Shown here in pieces: positions 25,670 through 33,787 of a stretch of 64,000 nt of DNA. The translations under genes and the position numbers were made by a program. How positions within the stretch are numbered: position 1 is the first letter of the stretch; each line of letters starts with the position of its first letter. The notes beneath the pieces were generated by a model that worked only from the letters and a program-made list of their open reading frames with translations, ran no database searches and had not been told where the DNA came from. Source of the DNA: Thalassotalea atypica (GTDB lineage Bacteria; Pseudomonadota; Gammaproteobacteria; Enterobacterales; Alteromonadaceae); contig NZ_AP027364.1 of the NCBI RefSeq assembly GCF_030295975.1, forward strand, positions 3,348,001-3,412,000, given 5' to 3'.

Positions 25670-27846
25670 GTTTAATTGAACAACTAGCAGAGCTAGTCGG
25701 CTTTCATGCTAGCTATACCGATGCGTTTGGCAATCAAGTCTATGCACGCGACGATGCACGTCAGGCACTGTTGGCCGCAATGGGCTACAATATCGACGAT
25801 GATGCCGCACTAACCCAGAGTATTGTTGAATTAAAAGAACAATCTTGGCGTAAAATGCTGCCACCATCGCATATCGCTTACAGTGAAGAACACGATCACT
25901 ATTTAACACTGAGCGTCAAATCTGATGTCGCCGATTATATCTCATGGACAATTGAAACAGAGCACGGTGAATCACTATCAGGCAATCAAACAATCGCTGA
26001 TTTACATCACCTTGAATATGCCAAGTTTGATGATGCTCAATTTAATAAATTCAATTTAAAACTGCCTAAGCTAGTCGACGGTTACCATAATATCACGGTG
26101 ACCTTAGGTGATATTGTGGACAGTTGTCCGCTAATATTCGCCCCTAAAACCTGTTACAGCCCACAAGAAGTTGCAGATTTCAAAATGTGGGGCTATGCAG
26201 CGCAATTATATTCATTAACCAGTGAGAAAAACTGGGGAATGGGCGATTATGGCGACCTAAAACAATTAATCAAAAACACAGCGACGCAAGGTGCCAGTGC
26301 CATTGGGTTAAACCCACTACACCCACTTTATCAAAATAACCCAGCGCACTGCAGTCCTTACTCGCCAATGAGCCGTTGTTTTCTCAACACCCACTATATT
26401 GACGTTACTGCGGCACCTAATTTTGATGAATGTAAAGTGGCACAAAAACGGGTTAACAGTATAGCGTTTAAGGAAAAAGTTATTGCCGTTAAATCAACAG
26501 AGCTGGTTGATTACGTTGGTGTTGCAGAGCTGAAATATCAAGTATTAGAAATCTTGTTTAGCCATTTCATTAAACAGTCGAATAACGATAATCATAAAGA
26601 ATTTGATGCTTTTAAAGCATCGCACGGAGATGACCTGCTACAGCATGCCACCTTTGATGCCTTGTACGAGCACTTTAGGCAGGTCGATTATAATGCTTTT
26701 GGCTGGAAGACATGGCCGCAAGCCTATCAAGACCCAAAAAGTAATGAAGTAAAAGCATTTCAACAAGACAACGCTGAGCGCATCGAATATTTTGCTTACC
26801 TTCAGTGGCTGGCCCACCGACAACTAAAAGCGGCCAGTGATACCACTAAAGAGAGTGGTATGCCAGTAGGCTTGTACTTAGATTTAGCGGTTGGTTGTGA
26901 CGGATCTGGCGTAGATGTGTGGTCAGATAAAGACGTGTATGTTGCTGGAGCAGCTGTTGGCGCACCACCTGATTTATTAAATACCTTAGGACAAGATTGG
27001 GGACTAACGCCAATCAATCCGGTTGCTCTGCAAAAGCAAGGCTATATGCCACTTGTTAAGGCGTTAAGGTCAAATATGCAATATGCTGGAGCACTGCGCA
27101 TTGATCACATTTTAGGGCTAATGCGCCAATACTGGGTTGCCCCTGGTATGAAAGCCGACCAAGGTGTGTTTATCACCTTCCCACTGCAAGATATTTTACG
27201 CATCATCGCGTTAGAGTCACGCCGCAATCAATGCGTTGTAATTGGTGAAGATTTAGGCACGGTACCTGACGGTTTTGGCGAAATCATGCAAAACGCAGGC
27301 TTGCTTTCATACAAAGTTCTTTACTTTGAAACGTGGGAATCAGGTTTATTTATGCGCCCAGAAATGTACCCAGAGCTGTCAATGGTTACTGTATCAACGC
27401 ATGACTTACCCACTCTCGCCGGATGGTGGACAGGAAGAGACCTTGAATGGCGCCAACAACTCAACTTGTACCCAAATGAAGAAATGGGTGTAAACGATCG
27501 TCAAGCCCGGATCAGTGATCGCCAAAATCTTATTGCTGCTCTTGATGACGTTGGCGTTATTGACATGGCGAATGCACCAGAGCAATCACCTGCAACAATG
27601 AATCAAGAACTGTCTTTGTCCGTGCAAAAATACCTAGCAATGGCGCCAAGTAGAATTCAGCTCATTCCAATAGAAGATGCTTTAGAAATTAAAGAACAAG
27701 TGAATATTCCAGGCACTATTGATGAACACCCTAACTGGCGTCAAAAGCTACCAGTATCGGTAGAAGAATTTACGCATGCTGATTCTGTCGTCTCGCTTGG
27801 CAAAGTGATGAATCAATACCGCCCTAAAGGCAGTGACAACCAATAG
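25666..27846 (+). CDS. malQ: 4-alpha-glucanotransferase MalQ (amylomaltase)
   Basis: 726 aa from the ATG at 25666, which overlaps the glgX stop (ATGA) and has AAAGAGA upstream; an upstream TTG would only add nine unlikely codons. GH77 family: an N-terminal accessory domain (about 1-165), then the barrel starting near KMWGYAAQLYSL. Catalytic residues are nucleophile D480 (LRIDHILGL), acid/base E528 (IGEDLGTVP) and D580 (STHDLPT). It disproportionates malto-oligosaccharides in the cytoplasm, generating longer chains for GlgP plus glucose. The length is close to E. coli MalQ. Confidence 0.94.
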   Translation: MSLIEQLAELVGFHASYTDAFGNQVYARDDARQALLAAMGYNIDDDAALTQSIVELKEQSWRKMLPPSHIAYSEEHDHYLTLSVKSDVADYISWTIETEHGESLSGNQTIADLHHLEYAKFDDAQFNKFNLKLPKLVDGYHNITVTLGDIVDSCPLIFAPKTCYSPQEVADFKMWGYAAQLYSLTSEKNWGMGDYGDLKQLIKNTATQGASAIGLNPLHPLYQNNPAHCSPYSPMSRCFLNTHYIDVTAAPNFDECKVAQKRVNSIAFKEKVIAVKSTELVDYVGVAELKYQVLEILFSHFIKQSNNDNHKEFDAFKASHGDDLLQHATFDALYEHFRQVDYNAFGWKTWPQAYQDPKSNEVKAFQQDNAERIEYFAYLQWLAHRQLKAASDTTKESGMPVGLYLDLAVGCDGSGVDVWSDKDVYVAGAAVGAPPDLLNTLGQDWGLTPINPVALQKQGYMPLVKALRSNMQYAGALRIDHILGLMRQYWVAPGMKADQGVFITFPLQDILRIIALESRRNQCVVIGEDLGTVPDGFGEIMQNAGLLSYKVLYFETWESGLFMRPEMYPELSMVTVSTHDLPTLAGWWTGRDLEWRQQLNLYPNEEMGVNDRQARISDRQNLIAALDDVGVIDMANAPEQSPATMNQELSLSVQKYLAMAPSRIQLIPIEDALEIKEQVNIPGTIDEHPNWRQKLPVSVEEFTHADSVVSLGKVMNQYRPKGSDNQ

Positions 27847-27912
27847 CTTTCATAATTTACAACAGTGTTGCTGCCATTAGCCATTACTGGCAGCAACTTT
27901 CCAAACAACAAG

Positions 27913-27948
27913 ACAATAATTACAATAATTACAATAATTACAATAAGT
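27913..27948 (+). repeat. 9-bp tandem repeat in the amylase leader
   Basis: Three exact ACAATAATT units (27913-27939) plus one degenerate unit (27940-27948) end six bases before the amylase ATG, and another exact unit (27957-27965) forms codons 2-4 of the gene. No Shine-Dalgarno motif is present between the repeat and the ATG. Confidence 0.75.
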
Positions 27949-27953
27949 GCATT

Positions 27954-29765
27954 ATGACAATAATTAACAAAAAACTTTTGAGTTCAGCCGCCATCGGGGT
28001 CACTCTTTTTCTATCAGGATGTGGCTCAGAATCAAATACAGCGAACCCAACTGACCCCGTACAAGCACCTTCAGTAAATACAGCACCTGCTGTTACTAAA
28101 AAAACAGCGGCCGACTTGCCTCACTACCTCAATCGTGATGTTCAAGATGAGGTGTTTTATTTTGTCTTGCCAGATCGCTTTCACAATGGCGATACCGAAA
28201 ATGACAATGGCTCTAAAACCATCAAATTATCACAAGGTGGCTTTAACAAAAGCCATGCAGCAGCCTATCACGGTGGTGATATTAGAGGGCTTGAACAGAA
28301 GCTACCTTATTTAAAAGACATGGGTATTACTGCAATATGGCTAACACCGATTTTACGCAATCAAGCAGTACAAGGAGATATTTCTGGCTATCATGGCTAT
28401 TGGGTACTCGACTTCACCGAAATAGATCCACACTTAGGCACCAATGCCGACTTAAAATCCTTTATTGATGCCTCACATGAGCAAAACATTAAAGTATATT
28501 TCGACATCATCACCAATCACACGGCGGATGTGATCAAATACGCCGAATGTCATGGTGAAGACGGCGCAGGCTGGTCAGAAGGTGGCGAGTTATGTCCTTA
28601 TAAAACCCTTGCACAACAAGCCAATGGAGATACCTATACAACAGTGTTACCAAAAGGTTCAGAAGGCGTCAAAACCCCCGTTTGGTTAAACGAAACGCAG
28701 TACTACCACAACCAAGGCGACTCGACTTTCGAAGGTGAAAACTCAATCTACGGTGACTTTTTTGGGTTAGATGATATTAATACGGACGACCCTCGCGTAG
28801 TAGCCGGTATGATTGATATCTTCAAAAATATCATCGATGAATTTAAACCTGATGGTTTTAGAATCGACACGGTAAAACACGTCAACATTGAATTTTGGCA
28901 GTCATTTGCGCCAGCACTTCATGTTCATGCACTTGCACAAGGCTTACCAGAGTTTTTCATGTTTGGTGAAGTTTACGACGGTAATAGCGATGTACTCAGC
29001 AAATTTACTACAACAGGAAAAATGCAATCTGTACTCGATTTTGGCTTTCAAGGCGCCGTTAAAGACGTATTAGTAGATAACCAAGGGACTGACAAACTAG
29101 CGCAATTATTTGCTAACGATCATAAGTACAACGATGAAGACAGCAATGCCAATCAACTCCTTAACTTTGTCGGCAATCATGACATGGGACGCTTTGCTTG
29201 GATGTTGAGAAACAGTGAACAGCAGTTCAGTGAATCAGAAATAACACAAAGATTCACATTGGCCCACGCCATGATGTACTTTTTGCGTGGCATTCCCGTT
29301 GTATATTATGGTGATGAGCAAGGCTTTGTTGGCGACGGTGGCAACCATGACTCAAGACAGGACATGATGCCATCACATGTTGCAAGTTTTAATGATGACG
29401 TGCTTGTCGGCTCGCAGCAAAGTACAGCGGATGATAATTTTGATCAAAGCAATATCTTGTATAAAGCTTTTTCTGATTTCGCTAGTATTTATTTAACTTA
29501 CCCTGAATTACGCCATGGCGAGCAGGACGTGATTTTCTCGTCTGCACAGCCGGGTATTTTTGCTGTGACTCGTACCCTATCGACGGGGGAGCAAGTGTTA
29601 GTGGCATTTAACACGGACATGAAGGCTCATCAGCAGCAGTTGAATCTAGCGATTGCCAAAACAGACGAACTTTATGCAAGTCAAAGCTCATCACTGGTGA
29701 ATCAAGCAGGATCAGTTTTACTTAAACTTGCCCCATTAAGTGTCGCGATATATCAAATTAACTAA
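27954..29765 (+). CDS. Alpha-amylase family GH13 lipoprotein
   Basis: 603 aa. The lipobox FLSGC puts the lipidated Cys near residue 23; a low-complexity linker (about 25-55) follows. The GH13 barrel starts near DEVFYFVLPDRFHNGD and shows GITAIWLTPI, catalytic D305 (DGFRIDTVKHV), E339 (FGEVYDG) and D410 (GNHDMGR), with a C-terminal beta domain. It probably endo-hydrolyses starch or glycogen at the cell surface or in the periplasm. It lies 107 bases after malQ, may be read from the same operon, and lacks a Shine-Dalgarno motif: the leader consists of 9-bp AT-rich repeats. A bidirectional terminator follows. Exact product profile (amylase versus maltogenic) cannot be read from sequence. Confidence 0.88.
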   Translation: MTIINKKLLSSAAIGVTLFLSGCGSESNTANPTDPVQAPSVNTAPAVTKKTAADLPHYLNRDVQDEVFYFVLPDRFHNGDTENDNGSKTIKLSQGGFNKSHAAAYHGGDIRGLEQKLPYLKDMGITAIWLTPILRNQAVQGDISGYHGYWVLDFTEIDPHLGTNADLKSFIDASHEQNIKVYFDIITNHTADVIKYAECHGEDGAGWSEGGELCPYKTLAQQANGDTYTTVLPKGSEGVKTPVWLNETQYYHNQGDSTFEGENSIYGDFFGLDDINTDDPRVVAGMIDIFKNIIDEFKPDGFRIDTVKHVNIEFWQSFAPALHVHALAQGLPEFFMFGEVYDGNSDVLSKFTTTGKMQSVLDFGFQGAVKDVLVDNQGTDKLAQLFANDHKYNDEDSNANQLLNFVGNHDMGRFAWMLRNSEQQFSESEITQRFTLAHAMMYFLRGIPVVYYGDEQGFVGDGGNHDSRQDMMPSHVASFNDDVLVGSQQSTADDNFDQSNILYKAFSDFASIYLTYPELRHGEQDVIFSSAQPGIFAVTRTLSTGEQVLVAFNTDMKAHQQQLNLAIAKTDELYASQSSSLVNQAGSVLLKLAPLSVAIYQIN

Positions 29766-29792
29766 ACCAATCTGGCTTAATTTACCGTACTA

Positions 29793-29816
29793 AAAAGGGA
29801 GCAATAGCTCCCTTTT
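29793..29816. terminator. Bidirectional terminator between amylase and OMP gene
   Basis: Ten-bp perfect stem AAAAGGGAGC / GCTCCCTTTT with a 4-nt loop; A and T flanks let it act on both convergent genes. Confidence 0.9.
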
Positions 29817-29843
29817 AACTTCATGCTATGAGTTACCAGACAT

Positions 29844-30350
29844 TTAGAAGCTTACTGAAAAGCCAACCGAAAACACGTCTGTATCATCAAATTGCTCATA
29901 AGAGACAATAGCTTCTGCTTTTTCATTAAACGCATAACCTAAGCCCGCGCCAACGCCGAATTCCCAATCATCATCTGATTCACTGTGGCCATTGTAAGAA
30001 GCTTTAAGTTTCGCATTGGCATAGCTTGGCATGAAAAAGACATTGATATTCTCATCCACTTGATACTGACCTTTTACTGAAAGCGCAATAAAACGCTCTA
30101 GCTCAACATCAACGCCGTGTACCGTATCATCGGAAACACCGGTACCTAATCTTAGCTCTGGAACAATAGAGAATTTTTTATTGTCCAACTGGTACTTGTA
30201 TGCAGCAGAACCATATAAACCACCAAGAGAGATATCAATCCCGTCACTGTCATCAGACAAGTTGATGTAACCGCCGCCTAATGACCAATTTGCAGAAGCA
30301 GTTAAAGGAAGAGATAGAACCAGCATTGCTATCGCACTTTTTTTAAACAT
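29844..30350 (-). CDS. Small outer-membrane beta-barrel protein
   Basis: 168 aa. A signal peptide ends at ASA (residue about 20), followed by alternating amphipathic strands (WSLGGGYINLS, ISLGGLYGSAAYKY, WEFGVGAGLGYAF) and a C-terminal Phe (FSVGFSVSF), the signature of barrels inserted by BamA. The size suggests eight strands, as in the OmpA/OmpX-like OMP_b-brl family. It is convergent with the amylase gene and just downstream of the MalT-like gene on the same strand (152-base gap with a hairpin). No porin-type length, so it is unlikely to be a maltoporin; its function is unknown. Confidence 0.8.
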   Translation of the reverse strand: MFKKSAIAMLVLSLPLTASANWSLGGGYINLSDDSDGIDISLGGLYGSAAYKYQLDNKKFSIVPELRLGTGVSDDTVHGVDVELERFIALSVKGQYQVDENINVFFMPSYANAKLKASYNGHSESDDDWEFGVGAGLGYAFNEKAEAIVSYEQFDDTDVFSVGFSVSF

Positions 30351-30462
30351 AATAATATCCTTTTAAGATTCGAAAACGCACTAATTACCCAACATGGATA
30401 AAAGTGAGCGGCGAATTCTACAAAAATATTTCTATAAAACAATAGCTAAACATATGGTGTTA

Positions 30463-30488
30463 CAAATGAACGCCATAGCGTTCATTTG
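30463..30488 (-). other. Stem-loop downstream of the MFS transporter gene
   Basis: Eleven-bp perfect stem CAAATGAACGC / GCGTTCATTTG with a 4-nt loop, 15 bases after the MFS stop. No T run follows, so it is either a 3' stabilising hairpin or a weak terminator. Confidence 0.5.
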
Positions 30489-30502
30489 TGCTCAATTTAT
30501 GT

Positions 30503-31921
30503 TCACTTCGGTGAGCGGTTTTCTTTAACTTGAGTCCAAACGAGTGCAGAAATGGCCAGTGAAATCGCGCTGACTTGGAACACGAGTCCTTTATCAGCGA
30601 CTTTATTGATGAACAAACCAACACCTAAACTAACCAGCAATTGTGGCAACACTACGGACAAATTAAATAAGCCCATGTAAAGGCCCATGCGGCTTTGTTC
30701 AACTTTTTCAGACATGATCGCAAACGGTAAACTTATGATCGCAGACCAACCAATACCAAGTAGTGCCATCAACAGTAACAAGTTGGTTTTATCCGCGCCA
30801 TATAGCGCTACCAAGCCATAACCAAATGCCATCGACGCAATACAGTAGGTGTGTACTTTTATGCGCCCGACTTTCTTCGCTAACGGCTCTAAGATTAGTG
30901 CAGGGAAAAACGCCGCAACGGCGCTTAACACCAGAAAACTGGTGGCGATTATTTTTCCTAGCTCATCATCATTAACCGCTGGCATTTTGTCTTGTAAAAA
31001 GGCAAAGATGAAAACAAACATGGTTTGTACGCCAATCCAACTAAACGAATGGGCGGCCAGTACTTTAGCAAAGCCCGTTTTGTTGGTTGCCAAATGCGGC
31101 TGCTCTTTTGCGCTCATGGTTTGCACCACAAGTATTAACGTGATCACACCAGCAACAATTTCAGCCCAGTAGTGATCAGTTTTCATCCCAGAAATTTGCA
31201 AGCCTATGGCGTATATGTCGTAAATTAAAAACCCCCACAGCGGCCTAATGTTCTGTAGGATTTCTTTGCTATTGATTTTCTTGTGGCTGTGGTTTTCACT
31301 AATTGTAAGAGTTTTTGGCTCGGTAACAAAAAAAGGTGGAATAATCGAAAGAAAAAAGACCAACACGGCCCCCGTGTAAATTAACGCATAGTTACCCCAC
31401 ACAGCGCCTATCGCATAAGCTAAAACACCAAAACTACCAGAAACCGTTTGCATCCAAGTGTAACCTTTGGTGCGTTCCTCCCCTTCTGGTGTTACATCGG
31501 CAATAATGGCGCGTGTTGGGTTAAAGCTAACATTTATTGATAAATCCAAGGTCAAGGCTACAGCAATGGCAACACCTAGTAGCCCGGTAATACCTAACTG
31601 TGCCGATACGATATCAATATTGGGTAGCGCCAATAACATCATGCCTGCCAGAACACCGCCAATTAGGATAAATGGTCGGCGACGCCCGTTCCAAAACCAG
31701 ACGTTGTCACTGACAATACCGATGATCAATTGCCCTAAAATTCCGGCTATCGGCCCCGCTGCCCAAACTAGTCCCACTTCATGAATATCCAATCCATACT
31801 GAGTGGTTAAAATCCAGCTTAACGCGGATATTTGAACCGATAACGCAAAACCCATTGCGGTAGCTGGCAAGCTTAATAGCATATAAAAACGCTTAGCCAA
31901 ACGCTGCTGCATTGATAACAT
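30503..31921 (-). CDS. SLC45/MalT-like MFS sugar transporter (maltose/maltodextrin:H+)
   Basis: 472 aa with about twelve membrane helices. The N-terminal half carries the MFS loop 2-3 motif GIVSDNVWFWNGRRRPF, characteristic of the GPH/SLC45 sucrose-maltose branch, and IIADVTPEGEERTKGYTW in the next loop. Related proteins next to maltodextrin genes in Alteromonadales are designated MalT and replace the ABC MalFGK system. A MalR-type operator lies 109 bp upstream. The role inferred is inner-membrane uptake of maltose or short maltodextrins produced in the periplasm. Of two nearby ATGs I kept the first (MLSMQQRLA); the second is three codons later. Confidence 0.87.
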   Translation of the reverse strand: MLSMQQRLAKRFYMLLSLPATAMGFALSVQISALSWILTTQYGLDIHEVGLVWAAGPIAGILGQLIIGIVSDNVWFWNGRRRPFILIGGVLAGMMLLALPNIDIVSAQLGITGLLGVAIAVALTLDLSINVSFNPTRAIIADVTPEGEERTKGYTWMQTVSGSFGVLAYAIGAVWGNYALIYTGAVLVFFLSIIPPFFVTEPKTLTISENHSHKKINSKEILQNIRPLWGFLIYDIYAIGLQISGMKTDHYWAEIVAGVITLILVVQTMSAKEQPHLATNKTGFAKVLAAHSFSWIGVQTMFVFIFAFLQDKMPAVNDDELGKIIATSFLVLSAVAAFFPALILEPLAKKVGRIKVHTYCIASMAFGYGLVALYGADKTNLLLLMALLGIGWSAIISLPFAIMSEKVEQSRMGLYMGLFNLSVVLPQLLVSLGVGLFINKVADKGLVFQVSAISLAISALVWTQVKENRSPK

Positions 31922-32029
31922 AAATTCTCACTTACTTTATTGTATTTTGAAACGCTCTGTTGTTATTTTATTGATTGAGCGCTGCTGAATTATTGACGTT
32001 ACGCAGTTATCAATGCAGTCTCAACGCGC

Positions 32030-32043
32030 TGCATACGTATTCA
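32030..32043. promoter_or_regulatory. Predicted MalR-type operator 3
   Basis: TGCATACGTATTCA, two changes from the perfect palindrome, 109 bp upstream of the MFS transporter start, the same distance as operator 1 from the alpha-glucosidase start. Confidence 0.65.
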
Positions 32044-32078
32044 GCACGAGAGTATTAGAAGAGTTCTAAGAGTAGGAA

Positions 32079-32108
32079 AGCAAAGAGCGCAGGCACCGCG
32101 TCTTTGCT
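32079..32108 (-). other. Stem-loop after the halogenase-like gene
   Basis: AGCAAAGA plus CGC pairs with GCG plus TCTTTGCT around one bulge, 13 bases after the stop. T run absent; a possible terminator or 3' hairpin. Confidence 0.45.
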
Positions 32109-32120
32109 ATTGTCATGAGC

Positions 32121-33611
32121 TTAAATGTTATTTAAAAATTCGTTGTGACTCGGCAACTTATCCACACTTCGATTAATCAGCGTTTTTAAATTCTCCATCA
32201 ACTCTGACAGTTGTTCTTTCGACAATGAGTCGACAAGAGGATGATAATCTTTAGGTACTAGCCCTTGCCCAATCATCACTTGTTGCCACGCAATTTCCGT
32301 GAATAGCTCATCTTGCTCTCGGAAAATTTTTCCGGACTGCTCAAACAGTTCCATTTTCTTTGTCAATGTCTCTGGCACGTCCATGCGTTGACAAGCTCGC
32401 CAAAATTCAGTGTCATCGCGCTGATTTTGTTTATAATGCAAAATGATAAAATCTCGCATTCGCTCTGATTCGATTTGTGACTGGCGATTGAACTCTTCAA
32501 CTTCCACGTCCTTAATGCCATTGTGAGGAAAGAACTTCATTAATCTGGTCGCTGCACTTTGAATTAAGTGGATGTTGGTGGACTCTAATGGCTCAAAAAA
32601 GCCACTTGATAGCCCAATAGCAATAACATTTTTATTCCACTGTTTGCGACGGCGGCCAGTTTTAAATGGGATCACACGTGGATCGGCCAGCGGCTTGCCA
32701 TCGATGTTATTTAACAGCTTTTCAATCGCTTGTTCATCACTCATGTGCTTACTTGAATAGACGAGGCCATTACCAATGCGATGCTGCAATGGAATACGCC
32801 ATTGCCAGCCACACTCATGAGCAATAGATTGTGTATAGGGGCGTATGGTTTCAGTCGACTCACACGGCACGGCAACCGCTTTATTGCACGGCAACCAATG
32901 TGACCAATCATCAAAACCTGTGCTTAACGCACCTTCAATCAGTAGCGCTTTTAATCCGGTACAATCAACAAATAAATCACCGTCAATACGAGTACCATTT
33001 TCTAACTTCAGTGAGGAAACATAACCATTTTCATCATTAAGGTGTACCTGATTAATAATGCCTTCAATACGTTTAACACCTTGTTTTTCACAATGCTCAC
33101 GTAAGAACTTTGCATATAAGCCAGCATCAAAGTGATAAGCGTACTCAATACCAGACAAATTAGTGCCTTCAATGTGGTTCATTTTGCCAAATTTATCGCT
33201 TTTCGCGGCTTGGTAATTCAGTGAGTATTCACCAAACTCTGAGCTATCACCCATTTGCTGCGCTCTAATCCAGAAATGATAGAAATCACAAAAGGGAAAG
33301 TTCTTTCCTATGCCACCAAAGGCGTGCATATATTTATCCCCTTGTTGCTTCCAGTTTTCAAATTCAATACCGAGCTTTAAAGTACCTTTAGTCGCTTTTA
33401 AAAAATCACGTTCACTGATACCTAACGCATTATTAAAAGGAATGATCGGAGGAATGGTGGCTTCACCCACTCCAATAATGCCAATATCATCTGACTCAAC
33501 TAATGTAATATTTACGGTTTTACCCAATACTTTGACCATAAGTGCCGCGGTGATCCAGCCACCCGTTCCGCCACCGGCAATCACTACGTTTTGAATTTTA
33601 TCTTGTTTCAT
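32121..33611 (-). CDS. Flavin-dependent tryptophan-halogenase-family protein in alpha-glucan locus
   Basis: 496 aa. The FAD-binding GGGTGGW motif lies at residues 13-19, and the halogenase signature WQWRIP (269-274) is present. The lysine that reacts with hypohalous acid in PrnA (K79) is conserved as K79 (KGTLK), and the Glu-Ser pair near the active site as E343-S344 (EPLEST). Thus the catalytic set of flavin halogenases is intact. Homologues adjoin TonB receptors in many marine and Caulobacter-type sugar loci, where the substrate is unknown. It lies downstream of the maltodextrin TonB receptor after a terminator. No flavin reductase gene is in the window. Whether it halogenates anything here cannot be told. 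Confidence 0.85.
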   Translation of the reverse strand: MKQDKIQNVVIAGGGTGGWITAALMVKVLGKTVNITLVESDDIGIIGVGEATIPPIIPFNNALGISERDFLKATKGTLKLGIEFENWKQQGDKYMHAFGGIGKNFPFCDFYHFWIRAQQMGDSSEFGEYSLNYQAAKSDKFGKMNHIEGTNLSGIEYAYHFDAGLYAKFLREHCEKQGVKRIEGIINQVHLNDENGYVSSLKLENGTRIDGDLFVDCTGLKALLIEGALSTGFDDWSHWLPCNKAVAVPCESTETIRPYTQSIAHECGWQWRIPLQHRIGNGLVYSSKHMSDEQAIEKLLNNIDGKPLADPRVIPFKTGRRRKQWNKNVIAIGLSSGFFEPLESTNIHLIQSAATRLMKFFPHNGIKDVEVEEFNRQSQIESERMRDFIILHYKQNQRDDTEFWRACQRMDVPETLTKKMELFEQSGKIFREQDELFTEIAWQQVMIGQGLVPKDYHPLVDSLSKEQLSELMENLKTLINRSVDKLPSHNEFLNNI

Positions 33612-33723
33612 TCGATGCCCTTTATTAGCGTAGATACCATAAATCCATTAGATCATTAACGTTATAACCAACTTAATTACACAGATACAGTTAAACAAGG
33701 TTTATTGTTTAGGTAATTTAAAT

Positions 33724-33766
33724 AAAAAAACCCCTGCAAGCCTACCAATTGATAAGTTTACAAGGG
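33724..33766 (-). terminator. Rho-independent terminator of the maltodextrin TonB receptor
   Basis: In the minus-strand transcript CCCUUGUAA pairs with UUGCAGGGG (nine pairs including two G-U) and is followed by a run of seven U. It lies 21 bases after the receptor stop, so expression of the halogenase-like gene needs read-through or its own promoter. Confidence 0.75.
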
Positions 33767-33787
33767 CTTCATACTTTAGTTTTTAGA

